From NCBI GenBank assembly GCA_947631305.1, contig CANRKV010000009.1, positions 1 to 20,301 on the forward strand: a DNA stretch of 20,301 bases, given 5' to 3'. This document shows, piece after piece, positions 1-7,428 of this stretch; position 1 is the stretch's first letter; every line of letters starts with the position of its first letter. The notes beneath the pieces are model-generated. The model ran no database searches and was not told the origin of the DNA. It was given only the letters and a program-made list of their open reading frames with translations. This DNA is from an uncultured Jeotgalicoccus sp. (GTDB lineage Bacteria; Bacillota; Bacilli; Staphylococcales; Salinicoccaceae). The position numbers were made by a program, and so were the translations under genes.

Positions 1-14
1 CTTAAGCTCTTTGT

Positions 15-32
15 GATACTGCTGACAGTATC
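15..32. other. Short perfect hairpin near left edge
   Basis: Two 7-base arms, GATACTG and CAGTATC, enclose a four-base loop. No T-run follows on the minus strand, so it does not look like a terminator. It lies downstream of tRNA-Gly and the boxA-like motif on the minus strand, where the leader of an rRNA transcript is inferred. A role in leader folding or processing is inference. Confidence 0.4.
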
Positions 33-110
33 TCGTTTGCGTTTAAATTGTTCGCCTCAATGTGTGCTTCTATAGAAATAGAAGACTTTGTAATTCGGAA
101 TTAAACGTTG

Positions 111-136
111 ACATATTGTCATTCAGTTTTCAATGT
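111..136 (-). promoter_or_regulatory. boxA-like rRNA leader/spacer motif
   Basis: On the minus strand the sequence reads ACATTGAAAACTGAATGAC and continues to ATATGT. The core TTGAAAACT is the hallmark of the boxA antitermination element in Bacillus and Staphylococcus rRNA leaders and spacers, which binds NusB-S10. It follows tRNA-Gly by about 33 bases and points toward the left edge. This suggests that an rRNA gene, most likely 16S, begins just outside the window. The rRNA gene itself is not seen. Confidence 0.5.
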
Positions 137-168
137 TCTCTATTGTATTGCTTAGGTAATAATTCTAA

Positions 169-242
169 TGGAGCGGGTAGACGGGATCGAACCGACAACA
201 TCAGCTTGGAAGGCTGAGGTTATACCATTTAACTATACCCGC
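169..242 (-). tRNA. tRNA-Gly (anticodon UCC)
   Basis: The minus strand folds as a cloverleaf. The acceptor arm GCGGGTA pairs with TACCCGC, the anticodon stem is TCAGC/GCTGA with loop CTTCCAA (anticodon TCC), and the T-loop is TTCGATC. The discriminator base is T and CCA is encoded (plus-strand 169-171). It is the last tRNA of the group before the boxA-like motif, 29 bases after tRNA-Leu. Confidence 0.95.
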
Positions 243-271
243 ATGGTATATATGTTATAATAAGTTTTCAA

Positions 272-360
<89 letters not shown>

Positions 361-414
361 AAAGCTTATTATATGTATTAACTTTTCGTTAATATGTTTT
401 GAGCGACAAGAACT

Positions 415-443
415 AGTATATCTCGTTCAGCAGTTAATGTCAA
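415..443 (-). promoter_or_regulatory. Strong promoter, proximal of tandem pair (P2-like)
   Basis: The -35 box TTGACA (438-443) and -10 box TATACT (415-420) are separated by exactly 17 bases on the minus strand. It lies about 55 bases upstream of tRNA-Leu and precisely 100 bases downstream of a second promoter of the same design. Tandem P1/P2 promoters about 100 bases apart are typical of Bacillus and Staphylococcus rRNA operons. Confidence 0.8.
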
Positions 444-514
444 CAACTAATTTCATTTAATTTAAATCTTGTTTTCTTCGCCTGTTACGTTTCCGTTAAC
501 TGGTTAGATTATTT

Positions 515-543
515 ATTATACTTCAGTAAGAACTTGAAGTCAA
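515..543 (-). promoter_or_regulatory. Strong promoter, distal of tandem pair (P1-like)
   Basis: TTGACT (538-543), 17 bases, then TATAAT (515-520) on the minus strand, an almost ideal housekeeping promoter. Immediately upstream (548-560) is a 13-base AT-rich palindrome, TTGTTTTAAACAA, between the promoter and the 3' end of tRNA-Glu. With the promoter at 415-443 it forms a tandem pair ahead of tRNA-Leu and tRNA-Gly. About 120 bases of this 206-base inter-tRNA stretch hold nothing else I can identify. Confidence 0.8.
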
Positions 544-566
544 CTGTTTGTTTTAAACAATTTAAA

Positions 567-641
567 TGGTGACCCGTACGGGACTCGAACCCGTGTTACC
601 GCCGTGAAAGGGCGGTGTCTTAACCGCTTGACCAACGGGCC
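567..641 (-). tRNA. tRNA-Glu (anticodon UUC)
   Basis: Cloverleaf on the minus strand: acceptor arm GGCCCGT/ACGGGTC, anticodon stem CCGCC/GGCGG around loop CTTTCAC (anticodon TTC), T-loop TTCGAGT, and encoded CCA (plus-strand 567-569). It has its own promoter just upstream, at 665-693, and is separated from tRNA-Leu by the tandem promoter pair. Confidence 0.95.
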
Positions 642-664
642 ATCTGTTTTATACAACGTTTATT

Positions 665-693
665 AATATACAGAGTAATCGATATGAAGTCAA
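665..693 (-). promoter_or_regulatory. Promoter of tRNA-Glu
   Basis: TTGACT (688-693), 17 bases, TATATT (665-670) on the minus strand. A start about 7 bases downstream of the -10 box would leave a leader of roughly 15 bases before the mature tRNA end at 641. The block GTTGACTTCA around the -35 box is identical to that of the promoter at 515-543, which suggests common ancestry or co-regulation. Confidence 0.8.
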
Positions 694-889
694 CAGTTTC
701 TGCAGAATTAGTTAAAAATTTTTATGTTTTTCTAGAATCTTCTATATAAAGGCAAATATTAAGCTGCAGCCTGTACCGTTGTCTAATTTCTCATTTAGAC
801 ACTGCCCCTCTCTCTTGGCAGTAAAATATTAAATATATATACGGCATATTAATTCAGTAAATAAATTTATTATATTGCGGTTTCGGAAC
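694..889. other. Intergenic stretch between tRNA-Glu and catalase genes
   Basis: This AT-rich region separates the minus-strand tRNA promoter from the plus-strand catalase promoter. I see no supportable ORF. Its only clear structure is a pair of directly abutting hairpins at 781-822. The rest is low-complexity A/T sequence without a recognisable site. Confidence 0.6.
781..822. other. Two abutting hairpins
   Basis: The first hairpin has arms GTCTAA (781-786) and TTAGAC (795-800). The second begins at the next base with ACTGCC (801-806) and GGCAGT (817-822). Neither strand has a convincing T-run, so they are not classic terminators. They lie about 70 bases upstream of the catalase -35 box. Function unknown. 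Confidence 0.45.
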
Positions 890-918
890 TTGCTTTTGCT
901 CACTTGGCTTGTTATAGT
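890..918 (+). promoter_or_regulatory. Probable catalase promoter
   Basis: TTGCTT (890-895), 17 bases, TATAGT (913-918). A second possible -10 box, TATAAT (924-929), lies inside the PerR-type box just downstream, with only a weak -35 match for it. Either choice places the operator over the start region, consistent with repression. The ribosome-binding site GGAGG (944-948 region) precedes the ATG at 957. Confidence 0.5.
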
Positions 919-922
919 TTAT

Positions 923-937
923 TTATAATCATTCTAA
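923..937 (+). promoter_or_regulatory. PerR-type operator upstream of catalase
   Basis: TTATAATCATTCTAA matches the 15-base Per box consensus TTATAATNATTATAA at every defined position except one (C for A at position 12). It lies between the -10 region and the ribosome-binding site. PerR is the metal-dependent peroxide sensor that represses katA in Bacillus and Staphylococcus, so peroxide induction is expected. Binding itself is inferred. Confidence 0.7.
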
Positions 938-956
938 TTAATGGAGGCACTTATTA

Positions 957-2456
957 ATGGCAAACAAAGATAATAGACTTACTACTCTTTTCGGTAACCC
1001 TGTTGGCGATCGCGAAAACACAATGACAGCCGGCCCTCGCGGACCGCTTGTTATGCAAGATCCGTACTTCCTCGACATGATGGCTCATTTCGACCGTGAA
1101 GTTATACCTGAACGCCGCATGCACGCTAAAGGTTCCGGCGCTTACGGTACATTCACAGTAACAAACGATATCTCTCAATATACAAAAGCAAGCATTTTCA
1201 GCGAAGTTGGCAAGCAGACTGAAATGTTCGCACGTTTCTCAACTGTAGCCGGCGAACGCGGTGCAGCTGATGCTGAACGCGATATTCGCGGATTTGCTTT
1301 AAAATTCTATACAGAAGAAGGTAACTGGGATTTAGTTGGTAACAATACGCCTGTATTCTTCTTCCGTGACCCTAAGTTATTCCCAAGTTTAAACCACGTT
1401 GTAAAACGCGACCCTAAAACTAACATGCATAACGCTGAAAGCAACTGGGACTTCTGGACTAACTTACCTGAAGCACTTCACCAGGTAACAATCATTATGA
1501 CTGAACGCGGAATTCCTAAGGGCTTCAGAAACATGCACGGATTCGGTTCACACACTTACAGCATGATTAATGAAAACGACGAGCGTGTATGGGTTAAATT
1601 CCACTTCCGCACTCAGCAGGGAATTGAAAACTATTCTGCTGAAGAAGCAGCTGAATTAGTTGGTGTTGACCGTGAATCTTCACAAAGAGATTTATTTAAC
1701 ACAATCGAAGAAGGCGACTTCCCTAAATGGAAAGTATACATTCAGGTAATGACTGAAGAACAGGCTAAAAACCACCCTGATAACCCATTCGACTTAACTA
1801 AAGTTTGGTACAAAGGTGATTATCCATTAATTCCGGTTGGTGAGTTCGAACTAAACAAGAACCCTGAAAACTACTTTGCAGAAGTTGAGCAGGCAGCATT
1901 TGCTCCAACTAACATTGTTCCTGGTATTGGTTTCTCACCAGATAAAATGCTTCAAGGCCGTTTATTCTCATATGGAGATACTCAAAGATACCGTTTAGGG
2001 GTTAACCACCACCAGATTCCTGTGAACTCACCTAAAGGTGCAGCAAATGTTTGTCCATTCAGCCGTGACGGCGCAATGAGAGTTGACGGTAATGAAGGAT
2101 CATCACTTAACTATTACCCGAACAGTTATGGCGCTCATAACTCACAGCCGGCAGCTAAACAGCCTGCACTTGATCTTGAGTACAGTTCAGTTTACGAACA
2201 CAACTTCCGTGAAGATGACGACAACTACTTCGAGCAGCCTGGTAAATTATTCAGATTGCAGTCAGACGAAAGCAAACAGCGTCTATTCTACAACACAGCA
2301 AATGAAATGACGGGTACAACTACTCGTACTAAACACCGTCATATCTTTAACTGCTATCAGGCAGATCCGGATTACGGTAAAGGTGTTGCAGCAGCATTGG
2401 GAATCGACATCAACGACGTTGATTTAGAAACTCCTGATTACTTCCACAACATGTAA
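957..2456 (+). CDS. katA: Catalase, heme monofunctional
   Basis: This 499-residue protein breaks down hydrogen peroxide to water and oxygen in the cytoplasm. It is a small-subunit clade heme catalase of the usual length (about 500 residues). The distal histidine is His56 (in ERRMHAKGSGAYG), the distal asparagine is Asn129 (in DLVGNNTP), and the proximal heme ligand is Tyr339 (in RLFSYGDTQRYRLG). No residue of the active site is missing. The ATG at 957 follows a clear GGAGG site at a normal distance. The gene stands alone, read divergently from the tRNA cluster and convergently to tex, with a shared terminator. The PerR-type box in its leader predicts peroxide control. The family assignment is certain; the symbol katA follows Staphylococcus usage. 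Confidence 0.96.
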   Translation: MANKDNRLTTLFGNPVGDRENTMTAGPRGPLVMQDPYFLDMMAHFDREVIPERRMHAKGSGAYGTFTVTNDISQYTKASIFSEVGKQTEMFARFSTVAGERGAADAERDIRGFALKFYTEEGNWDLVGNNTPVFFFRDPKLFPSLNHVVKRDPKTNMHNAESNWDFWTNLPEALHQVTIIMTERGIPKGFRNMHGFGSHTYSMINENDERVWVKFHFRTQQGIENYSAEEAAELVGVDRESSQRDLFNTIEEGDFPKWKVYIQVMTEEQAKNHPDNPFDLTKVWYKGDYPLIPVGEFELNKNPENYFAEVEQAAFAPTNIVPGIGFSPDKMLQGRLFSYGDTQRYRLGVNHHQIPVNSPKGAANVCPFSRDGAMRVDGNEGSSLNYYPNSYGAHNSQPAAKQPALDLEYSSVYEHNFREDDDNYFEQPGKLFRLQSDESKQRLFYNTANEMTGTTTRTKHRHIFNCYQADPDYGKGVAAALGIDINDVDLETPDYFHNM

Positions 2457-2471
2457 CCATTAATATTCATT

Positions 2472-2505
2472 AAAAAAAGGAACCGGCTGAGCCGGTTCCT
2501 TTTTT
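2472..2505. terminator. Bidirectional terminator between katA and tex
   Basis: A perfect stem of GGAACCGGC and GCCGGTTCC with a TGA loop is flanked by seven A on the left and six T on the right. It can therefore stop transcription in both directions. It lies between the catalase stop codon at 2456 and the tex stop codon at 2511. Confidence 0.93.
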
Positions 2506-2510
2506 GTATC

Positions 2511-4652
2511 TTATAAATTTTTCATCGTCAGCGATATTCTGTTTTTCTTTACATCAACATCCATTACTTTAACTTCAACAATATCTCCGGTATTTACCAC
2601 TTCTAGCGGGTGTTTAACAAAGCGGTTCGAAATTTGTGATACGTGAACCAGTCCATCCTGCTTCACCCCAACATCAACAAATGCACCGAAGTCAGTTACG
2701 TTTCTAACTGTACCCGATAAAGTCATGCCTGTTTTTAAATCTTCGATGCCGAGAACATCTGATTTTAACAGCGGCGTATCGTATTTATCACGAATATCTC
2801 TCATCGGTGCTTTCAAACTTAAAATAATATCTTCAAGCGTCGGCACACCGATGTCCAGCATCTCTGCTGTTTCCTTAATATTTAAAGCATCCAGTTTTTC
2901 ACTCATAACTTCTTCACCGAGGTTTTCAATTGTTAAACCGATTGTCTTGATGAGCTGGTAAGTGTTTTTATACTGTTCAGGGTGAATCGGCGTCACATCG
3001 AGCGGCTCTTTCCCGTTGAATATTCTAAGAAAACCGACACACTGCTCGTAAGTTTTGTCCCCTAACCGCGCAACTTTCTTCAATTCACTTCTCTTTTTAA
3101 ATCCGCCATTTTCTTCTCTGAACGTGACGATGTTTTTACTTATTACCGGCGACAGGCCTGCAACGTGCTGCAGCAGTGTTGTCGATGCCGTATTTAAGTT
3201 AACACCTACTTGGTTTACCGCTGTTTCCACGACAAAGTTTAATGACTCTGTTAAGAACTTCTGATTAATATCATGCTGGTACTGTCCGACACCGATAGAT
3301 TTCGGATCAATTTTAACCAGCTCACTCAGCGGATCATGAACGCGTCTAGCAATCGATACCGCACTTCTCTCCTCAACATTAAAGTCCGGAAACTCTTCTC
3401 TTGCGATATCAGATGCCGAATATACACTGGCACCCGCTTCATTTACGATAATATAAGGAACATCGAGATTTTCATCTTTTATCAGTTCACCGATAAACTC
3501 CTCAGATTCTCTTGATGCCGTACCATTCCCTATCGCAATTAATGATACACCGTATTTTTTAATTAATTTTAAAATGACTGCTTTAGCAGCATCTTTTTTA
3601 TTCACGGGCTTATGCGGGAATATTACGTCTTTTGCAAGGTATGAACCGGTATCGTTTATTACAGCCAGTTTACATCCTGTACGGTATGCAGGATCCAGCC
3701 CTAAAATCACTCTGCCTTTTAACGGCGGCTGGAGAAGCAGTCTTTTTAAGTTCTCTTCAAAAACAACGACAGCATGTTTCTCACTCGTCTCCGTTAAGTC
3801 AGCACGCACTTCTCTTTCAAGAGACGGTAAAATCAGACGCTTCAAGCTGTCTTCAATTGCTTCTGTCAGCAGTTCTTTTGTTTTCACATGCTCAGCGATA
3901 ACCTGTTTCTTTAAATAGTTCGCTATTCTTTCAGTATCATGAGTTAATTTAACCGATAAAACCTTTAATGCTTCTCCGCGGTTTAATGCCAATACTCTGT
4001 GCGGAACGATATTTTTAACTCTTTCAGCATAATCGTAATACATTTCAAATACACCCTGCTCATCTTCAGCATTCTTTTTAACTGCTGAAACGATTTCTGA
4101 TGTATCTTTAATAATTTTCAATATGTACAGACGGTATTGCGGATTATCTGAAATAATCTCTGCGATAATATCTTTGGCACCTTTAATTGCCAGGTCAGCA
4201 GATGTGACTTCGTCAGTTAAATAGTCCGCCGCTATATTTTCAATATCTCTGTGTTTACCTGCTAGTATAATATTCGCAAGCGGTTCAAGCCCGAGACGCT
4301 TCGCTTCCGTCGCACGTGTTTTCTTTTTCTGTTTAAAGGGACGATATAAATCTTCTACCCGGCTTTGTTTCGTCTGTTTTAAAATATCCTGACGCAGTTC
4401 TTCTGTCAGCATCCCCTGCTCATCAATCAGACGGATAACTTCCTCTTTACGCTTATTCAGGTTTTCCAGGTACAGATACTTCGTTTCAATTTCTTTAATA
4501 GCAACTTCATCGAGTCCGCCCGTCTGTTCTTTACGATAACGCGCAATAAAAGGCACTGTGTTTTTCTCTGCAAGAAGTTCCAGCACTTTTTCTATATTAC
4601 TTTTATTAATTTTCATTTCAGTTGATATTTCTTTGACCAATTCATCCATCAT
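2511..4652 (-). CDS. tex: Tex family RNA-binding transcription accessory protein
   Basis: At 713 residues this is the usual Tex length. In order it shows the helical Tex N-terminal region (about 1-300), a YqgF/RNase H-like domain starting near 313 (VILGLDPAYRTGCKLAV), a helix-hairpin-helix region (about 485-515, with LNTAS and VAGLSP), and a C-terminal S1 RNA-binding domain (641-713, with GTVRNVTDFGAFVDVG). Tex is a cytoplasmic nucleic-acid-binding protein linked to transcription; its exact role in this group is not settled. Two ATG codons stand side by side at 4652 and 4649. The AGGAG site at 4661-4665 lies 8 bases from the first, which I chose. It follows sigB with the sigB terminator between, so it is probably a separate unit. 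Bacillus subtilis also has a tex-like gene (ydcI) downstream of sigB. Confidence 0.93.
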   Translation of the reverse strand: MMDELVKEISTEMKINKSNIEKVLELLAEKNTVPFIARYRKEQTGGLDEVAIKEIETKYLYLENLNKRKEEVIRLIDEQGMLTEELRQDILKQTKQSRVEDLYRPFKQKKKTRATEAKRLGLEPLANIILAGKHRDIENIAADYLTDEVTSADLAIKGAKDIIAEIISDNPQYRLYILKIIKDTSEIVSAVKKNAEDEQGVFEMYYDYAERVKNIVPHRVLALNRGEALKVLSVKLTHDTERIANYLKKQVIAEHVKTKELLTEAIEDSLKRLILPSLEREVRADLTETSEKHAVVVFEENLKRLLLQPPLKGRVILGLDPAYRTGCKLAVINDTGSYLAKDVIFPHKPVNKKDAAKAVILKLIKKYGVSLIAIGNGTASRESEEFIGELIKDENLDVPYIIVNEAGASVYSASDIAREEFPDFNVEERSAVSIARRVHDPLSELVKIDPKSIGVGQYQHDINQKFLTESLNFVVETAVNQVGVNLNTASTTLLQHVAGLSPVISKNIVTFREENGGFKKRSELKKVARLGDKTYEQCVGFLRIFNGKEPLDVTPIHPEQYKNTYQLIKTIGLTIENLGEEVMSEKLDALNIKETAEMLDIGVPTLEDIILSLKAPMRDIRDKYDTPLLKSDVLGIEDLKTGMTLSGTVRNVTDFGAFVDVGVKQDGLVHVSQISNRFVKHPLEVVNTGDIVEVKVMDVDVKKNRISLTMKNL

Positions 4653-4668
4653 AATATGTACTCCTCTA

Positions 4669-4701
4669 ATAATAAAAGCCCAATCTAAAGTAGACCGGGC
4701 T
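4669..4701 (-). terminator. Terminator downstream of sigB
   Basis: On the minus strand an 11-base-pair stem (AGCCCGGTCTA with TAGATTGGGCT, two G-U pairs) closes a CTT loop and is followed by TTTATTATT. It begins 12 bases after the sigB stop codon and ends the sigB operon before tex. Confidence 0.8.
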
Positions 4702-4712
4702 CATTTATAAAA

Positions 4713-5492
4713 TTATTCAGCTTCTTTAACCGCTTCTCTCAATTTCTTAATTGCAGAACGCTGCAATCTCGAAACATGCATCTGGCTTAAACCGATTTTC
4801 TCACCGGTTTCTTTTTGGCTGAGACCTTCAATAAATGTCGATTTTATAATTTCCTGCTCTCTGTCGCTTAAGATAGGCAGTACTTTTTCTAAAATCATAC
4901 GTTTTTCAGCCAGGTCATAATTGTCATCCTGCTGTCCCATAACATCGAGCAATGTTACCGTCGAACCATCCTTATCCGCTTCGATTGAATGATCGACACT
5001 GAGCGCATTATAACTCTGACCCATTTCCATAGCTTCAAGGACTTCTTCTTCTGTCACTTCAAGTTTCATTGCCAGTTCCTGGATTGTCGGTGATCTTTCG
5101 AGTTCATTTGTCAAAGCATCTGTCGTATTTTTAATTCTCGGTCCGAGTTCTTTAATTCTTCTCGGAACGTGAACACTCCATGTCTTATCTCGCAGATAGC
5201 GTTTAATTTCCCCGACTACTGTCGGCACTAAAAAAACTTCAAACCTGCGTTCAAAAGATGTATCAAAACGTCTGATTGCACCTAATAATCCCAGCATCCC
5301 GACCTGGACCAAATCTTCATGATGCGACTGGCCGCGTGAATAACGGTAAGCGAGTGATTCCACAAGCTTCGTATAATTTTCTACGAGTTCGCTTTGTGCT
5401 ATATCATCTTCTGATTCCTGATATCTTTTAATCAGCTCGTTAACTTCCTCAGGCGGCAGTCCGTAATTTCTATTGCGAGATCGTTTCTCCAT
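4713..5492 (-). CDS. sigB: General stress sigma factor SigB
   Basis: This 259-residue alternative sigma-70 family factor directs RNA polymerase to general stress promoters. Region 2 contains HHEDLVQVGMLGLLGAIRRFD (57-77), and the stretch KTWSVHVPRRIKELGPRI (103-120) is characteristic of SigB. Region 4 ends with the helix-turn-helix SQKETGEKIGLSQMHVSRLQ (225-244). The middle part (about 150-190) is nearly identical to S. aureus SigB as I recall it. The start ATG at 5492 has AGGTG 7 bases upstream and lies inside the end of rsbW, a 23-base overlap suggesting translational coupling with its anti-sigma factor. It is last in its operon and expected to be held inactive by RsbW until RsbV is dephosphorylated. 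Confidence 0.97.
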   Translation of the reverse strand: MEKRSRNRNYGLPPEEVNELIKRYQESEDDIAQSELVENYTKLVESLAYRYSRGQSHHEDLVQVGMLGLLGAIRRFDTSFERRFEVFLVPTVVGEIKRYLRDKTWSVHVPRRIKELGPRIKNTTDALTNELERSPTIQELAMKLEVTEEEVLEAMEMGQSYNALSVDHSIEADKDGSTVTLLDVMGQQDDNYDLAEKRMILEKVLPILSDREQEIIKSTFIEGLSQKETGEKIGLSQMHVSRLQRSAIKKLREAVKEAE

Positions 5493-5943
5493 TCGGGTGC
5501 ACCTGACTTTCGTTAATATACTTCGTCATACTTATCGTAACACCAGGTTCTTTTCTGAAGGAAACTTTGTCCATCAGTGTCTCAATAAGGAAAAGGCCAA
5601 GCCCTCCTTCTCTGAGGTAATCAATATTGTCATCTTCGTTGTACGGTCCGAGCTCTTCTTTAATTTTTTCATAATCAAAGCTCTGTCCGTTATCTGCAAC
5701 AATAATCTCAACCTTATCGCTGTACACTGCAAATCCTACAGAAATTTCACCCTGTTCGTTATCTTTATAAGCATGTTTAACTGCATTAGTTACAGCTTCT
5801 GAAACTGCAATTTTAGAATCTTCAATATCATCGTAAGTTGCTCCCGCTCTCGATAAAACACCTGACAGTGTCAAACGGATGAGACCTACGTATTCTGCAC
5901 TTGACGGAAACTTCATTTCTATTAAATCATATTGTGACATCAT
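5470..5943 (-). CDS. rsbW: Anti-sigma-B factor / serine kinase RsbW
   Basis: The protein (157 residues) binds and inactivates SigB and phosphorylates the antagonist RsbV. It is a GHKL-type ATPase: the N-box SEAVTNAVKHAY (48-59) carries Glu49 and Asn53, the G1 box is ADNGQSFD (83-90), and the G2 glycine loop is REGGLGLFLI (111-120). Length and motifs match the family. The chosen ATG at 5943 has GGAGG within the end of rsbV, about 11 bases away. A second ATG follows immediately and is less well spaced. It starts 3 bases after the rsbV stop codon and overlaps sigB by 23 bases, so the three are made as a set. Confidence 0.96.
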   Translation of the reverse strand: MMSQYDLIEMKFPSSAEYVGLIRLTLSGVLSRAGATYDDIEDSKIAVSEAVTNAVKHAYKDNEQGEISVGFAVYSDKVEIIVADNGQSFDYEKIKEELGPYNEDDNIDYLREGGLGLFLIETLMDKVSFRKEPGVTISMTKYINESQVHPNGETISQ

Positions 5944-5946
5944 TCT

Positions 5947-6273
5947 TCAGTCGACCTCCGACTTCTTATTAACATACATTAAATCGCGTAATCCTGTAAT
6001 CTCAAAAAGTTTTAAAATTCTATCGTTTACTCCAAGGACATGGAGTTCCTTATTATGCTTATTAAGATCTTTAAGTGTTCCAACGAAAATACCAAGTCCT
6101 GTGGAGTCCATATAGTTCAGTTCACTCAAATCGACGATTAAATCATGCTGGCCTGCCGCTGCAACAGGTTCAAAAACCTGTTTCAATTCCGGTGCAGTAT
6201 AAACGTCAAGCTCGCCGCTGACAGTGACTAAATACTCCCCGCTGTTTTCCGTAGCGTCTATTTTTATATTCAT
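5947..6273 (-). CDS. rsbV: Anti-anti-sigma factor RsbV
   Basis: This single-domain STAS protein has 108 residues. In its unphosphorylated form it binds RsbW and releases SigB. The phosphorylation site lies in NYMDSTGLGIF, with the serine at 57. GELDVYTAPEL (20-30) is the typical first strand-helix segment. The start ATG at 6273 follows GGAG. The gene is preceded by a SigB-type promoter (6327-6352), so rsbV, rsbW and sigB can be made from their own transcript, as in S. aureus. RsbU upstream should dephosphorylate it. Confidence 0.96.
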   Translation of the reverse strand: MNIKIDATENSGEYLVTVSGELDVYTAPELKQVFEPVAAAGQHDLIVDLSELNYMDSTGLGIFVGTLKDLNKHNKELHVLGVNDRILKLFEITGLRDLMYVNKKSEVD

Positions 6274-6326
6274 ATTTATGTATGCACTCCAATCACATCA
6301 TTCGTAAATTTTATACCTTAGTGTTT

Positions 6327-6352
6327 GTACCCTGTATTAACAATTTTAAAAC
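6327..6352 (-). promoter_or_regulatory. SigB-dependent promoter of rsbV-rsbW-sigB
   Basis: On the minus strand GTTTTA (6347-6352), a 14-base spacer and GGGTAC (6327-6332) fit the SigB consensus GTTTAA-N12-15-GGGTAT, with one mismatch per box. It begins 3 bases after the rsbU stop codon and lies about 55 bases ahead of rsbV. It is in the position of the known autoregulatory SigB promoter of S. aureus. It would give positive feedback during stress. Confidence 0.8.
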
Positions 6353-6355
6353 TTT

Positions 6356-7375
6356 TTAGTTTGCACTTTTATTTTTTATTATAAACATCGTTAAATCATC
6401 TTTATAATTCTGGTTGCGCATACGTGTCAGCGCTTCGTAAATATACTGTACGATATCCTGAGGATGCTGGTCGCGTGCCTCACGAATCATTTCTTTAATA
6501 TCATCCATATTTATAAATGCGCCGTCGTGTTTTCTAAGTTCTGACACTCCGTCGGTAAAGATGAACAGCATATCATTTTTCTCAAGCTTCGACGATACTT
6601 CTTCATACTCTGTATCTTTCATTACACCGAGTACAAGTCCTTTGCCATCCAGTTCCTCGAACTCATCATCTTCATAGTGATACAAAAATGCGGGCTCGTG
6701 TCCTGCACTTGAAAAGCATAATGACTGGTCATTAAAATCGTACAGACCGTAAAACATCGTTACGAACATATTTTTGTTGACGTTCTTTTCAACGAGTTCA
6801 TTTAACCGTTTTAAAGATTTCGAGGGCGGATTGGATGATGAAGTCAGGTCCATTCCAAATTTCAGCATCGACATCGCAATTGCAGCCGGTATCCCTTTAC
6901 CGATAACATCGGCTACTGCGAAAGTCAGCTTGCCGTCACTGTGTTCAATAATGTTAAAATAGTCCCCGCTCACTTTGCGTGCCGGTACACTGATTGCACC
7001 AATTTCAACGTTTTCAATTGCGGGAATTGTTGTTTTTAACATCGTTTCCTGCAGACTCGCAGCCACATCCATCTCCTGGTCATGACGCTCCATCTTGTTG
7101 AGCATTGCTTTGTAATCCTTATATGTAAATCCAAAACGGATCATAATTTCCTGCAGCACATTGAGTGACGCTTTTACATCTTCATAGTTCGCGAGCGGAA
7201 TTGCGTTAATCAGTTCAATATGAAGAGCCACCATCTCATCCGGTGAAATATCCAGATCAATCGCTTTTTCACTGAATTCATGTGCCTTGCCTGCCAGTAT
7301 ATCTTCATTGCCATTTGCTATGTAATCATTAATCAGACCTTTGTACTCTTCTACCAGATCATCAATATATGTCAT
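6356..7375 (-). CDS. rsbU: RsbU, PP2C-type phosphatase activating SigB
   Basis: The 339-residue serine phosphatase dephosphorylates RsbV-P and so turns SigB on. Residues 1 to about 90 are the helical RsbU N-terminal domain. The C-terminal part is a SpoIIE-type PP2C phosphatase with metal-binding aspartates in VSGDYFN (Asp138), AVADVIGKG (Asp156), FTDGVSEL (Asp275) and KDDLTMF (Asp326/327). The ATG at 7375 follows a strong GGAGGTG site. No RsbR/RsbS/RsbT stressosome genes are present between mazF and rsbU. As in S. aureus, RsbU input must come through another route. A terminator-like hairpin precedes the gene (7397-7428). Confidence 0.96.
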   Translation of the reverse strand: MTYIDDLVEEYKGLINDYIANGNEDILAGKAHEFSEKAIDLDISPDEMVALHIELINAIPLANYEDVKASLNVLQEIMIRFGFTYKDYKAMLNKMERHDQEMDVAASLQETMLKTTIPAIENVEIGAISVPARKVSGDYFNIIEHSDGKLTFAVADVIGKGIPAAIAMSMLKFGMDLTSSSNPPSKSLKRLNELVEKNVNKNMFVTMFYGLYDFNDQSLCFSSAGHEPAFLYHYEDDEFEELDGKGLVLGVMKDTEYEEVSSKLEKNDMLFIFTDGVSELRKHDGAFINMDDIKEMIREARDQHPQDIVQYIYEALTRMRNQNYKDDLTMFIIKNKSAN

Positions 7376-7396
7376 ATTAGAAACACCTCCATCTTT

Positions 7397-7428
7397 AAAA
7401 TAGACTTCTGTTTACAAAAGTCTATTTT
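7397..7428 (-). terminator. Terminator-like hairpin between mazF and rsbU
   Basis: Perfect 11-base arms (AAAATAGACTT at 7397-7407, AAGTCTATTTT at 7418-7428) enclose a 10-base loop. On the minus strand the stem ends in TTTT, then AAAGATGGAGGTG, the rsbU ribosome-binding site. The mazF stop codon (7422-7424) lies inside one arm. The stem has few G-C pairs, so it may act as a partial terminator or an RNA-processing site rather than a full stop. It is placed to reduce readthrough from mazEF into rsbU. Confidence 0.5.

Noticed and set aside
3574..3918. 114-codon plus-strand frame inside tex
   Set aside because: It is an antisense shadow of the YqgF-domain coding region; composition mirrors the sense gene and there is no ribosome-binding site.
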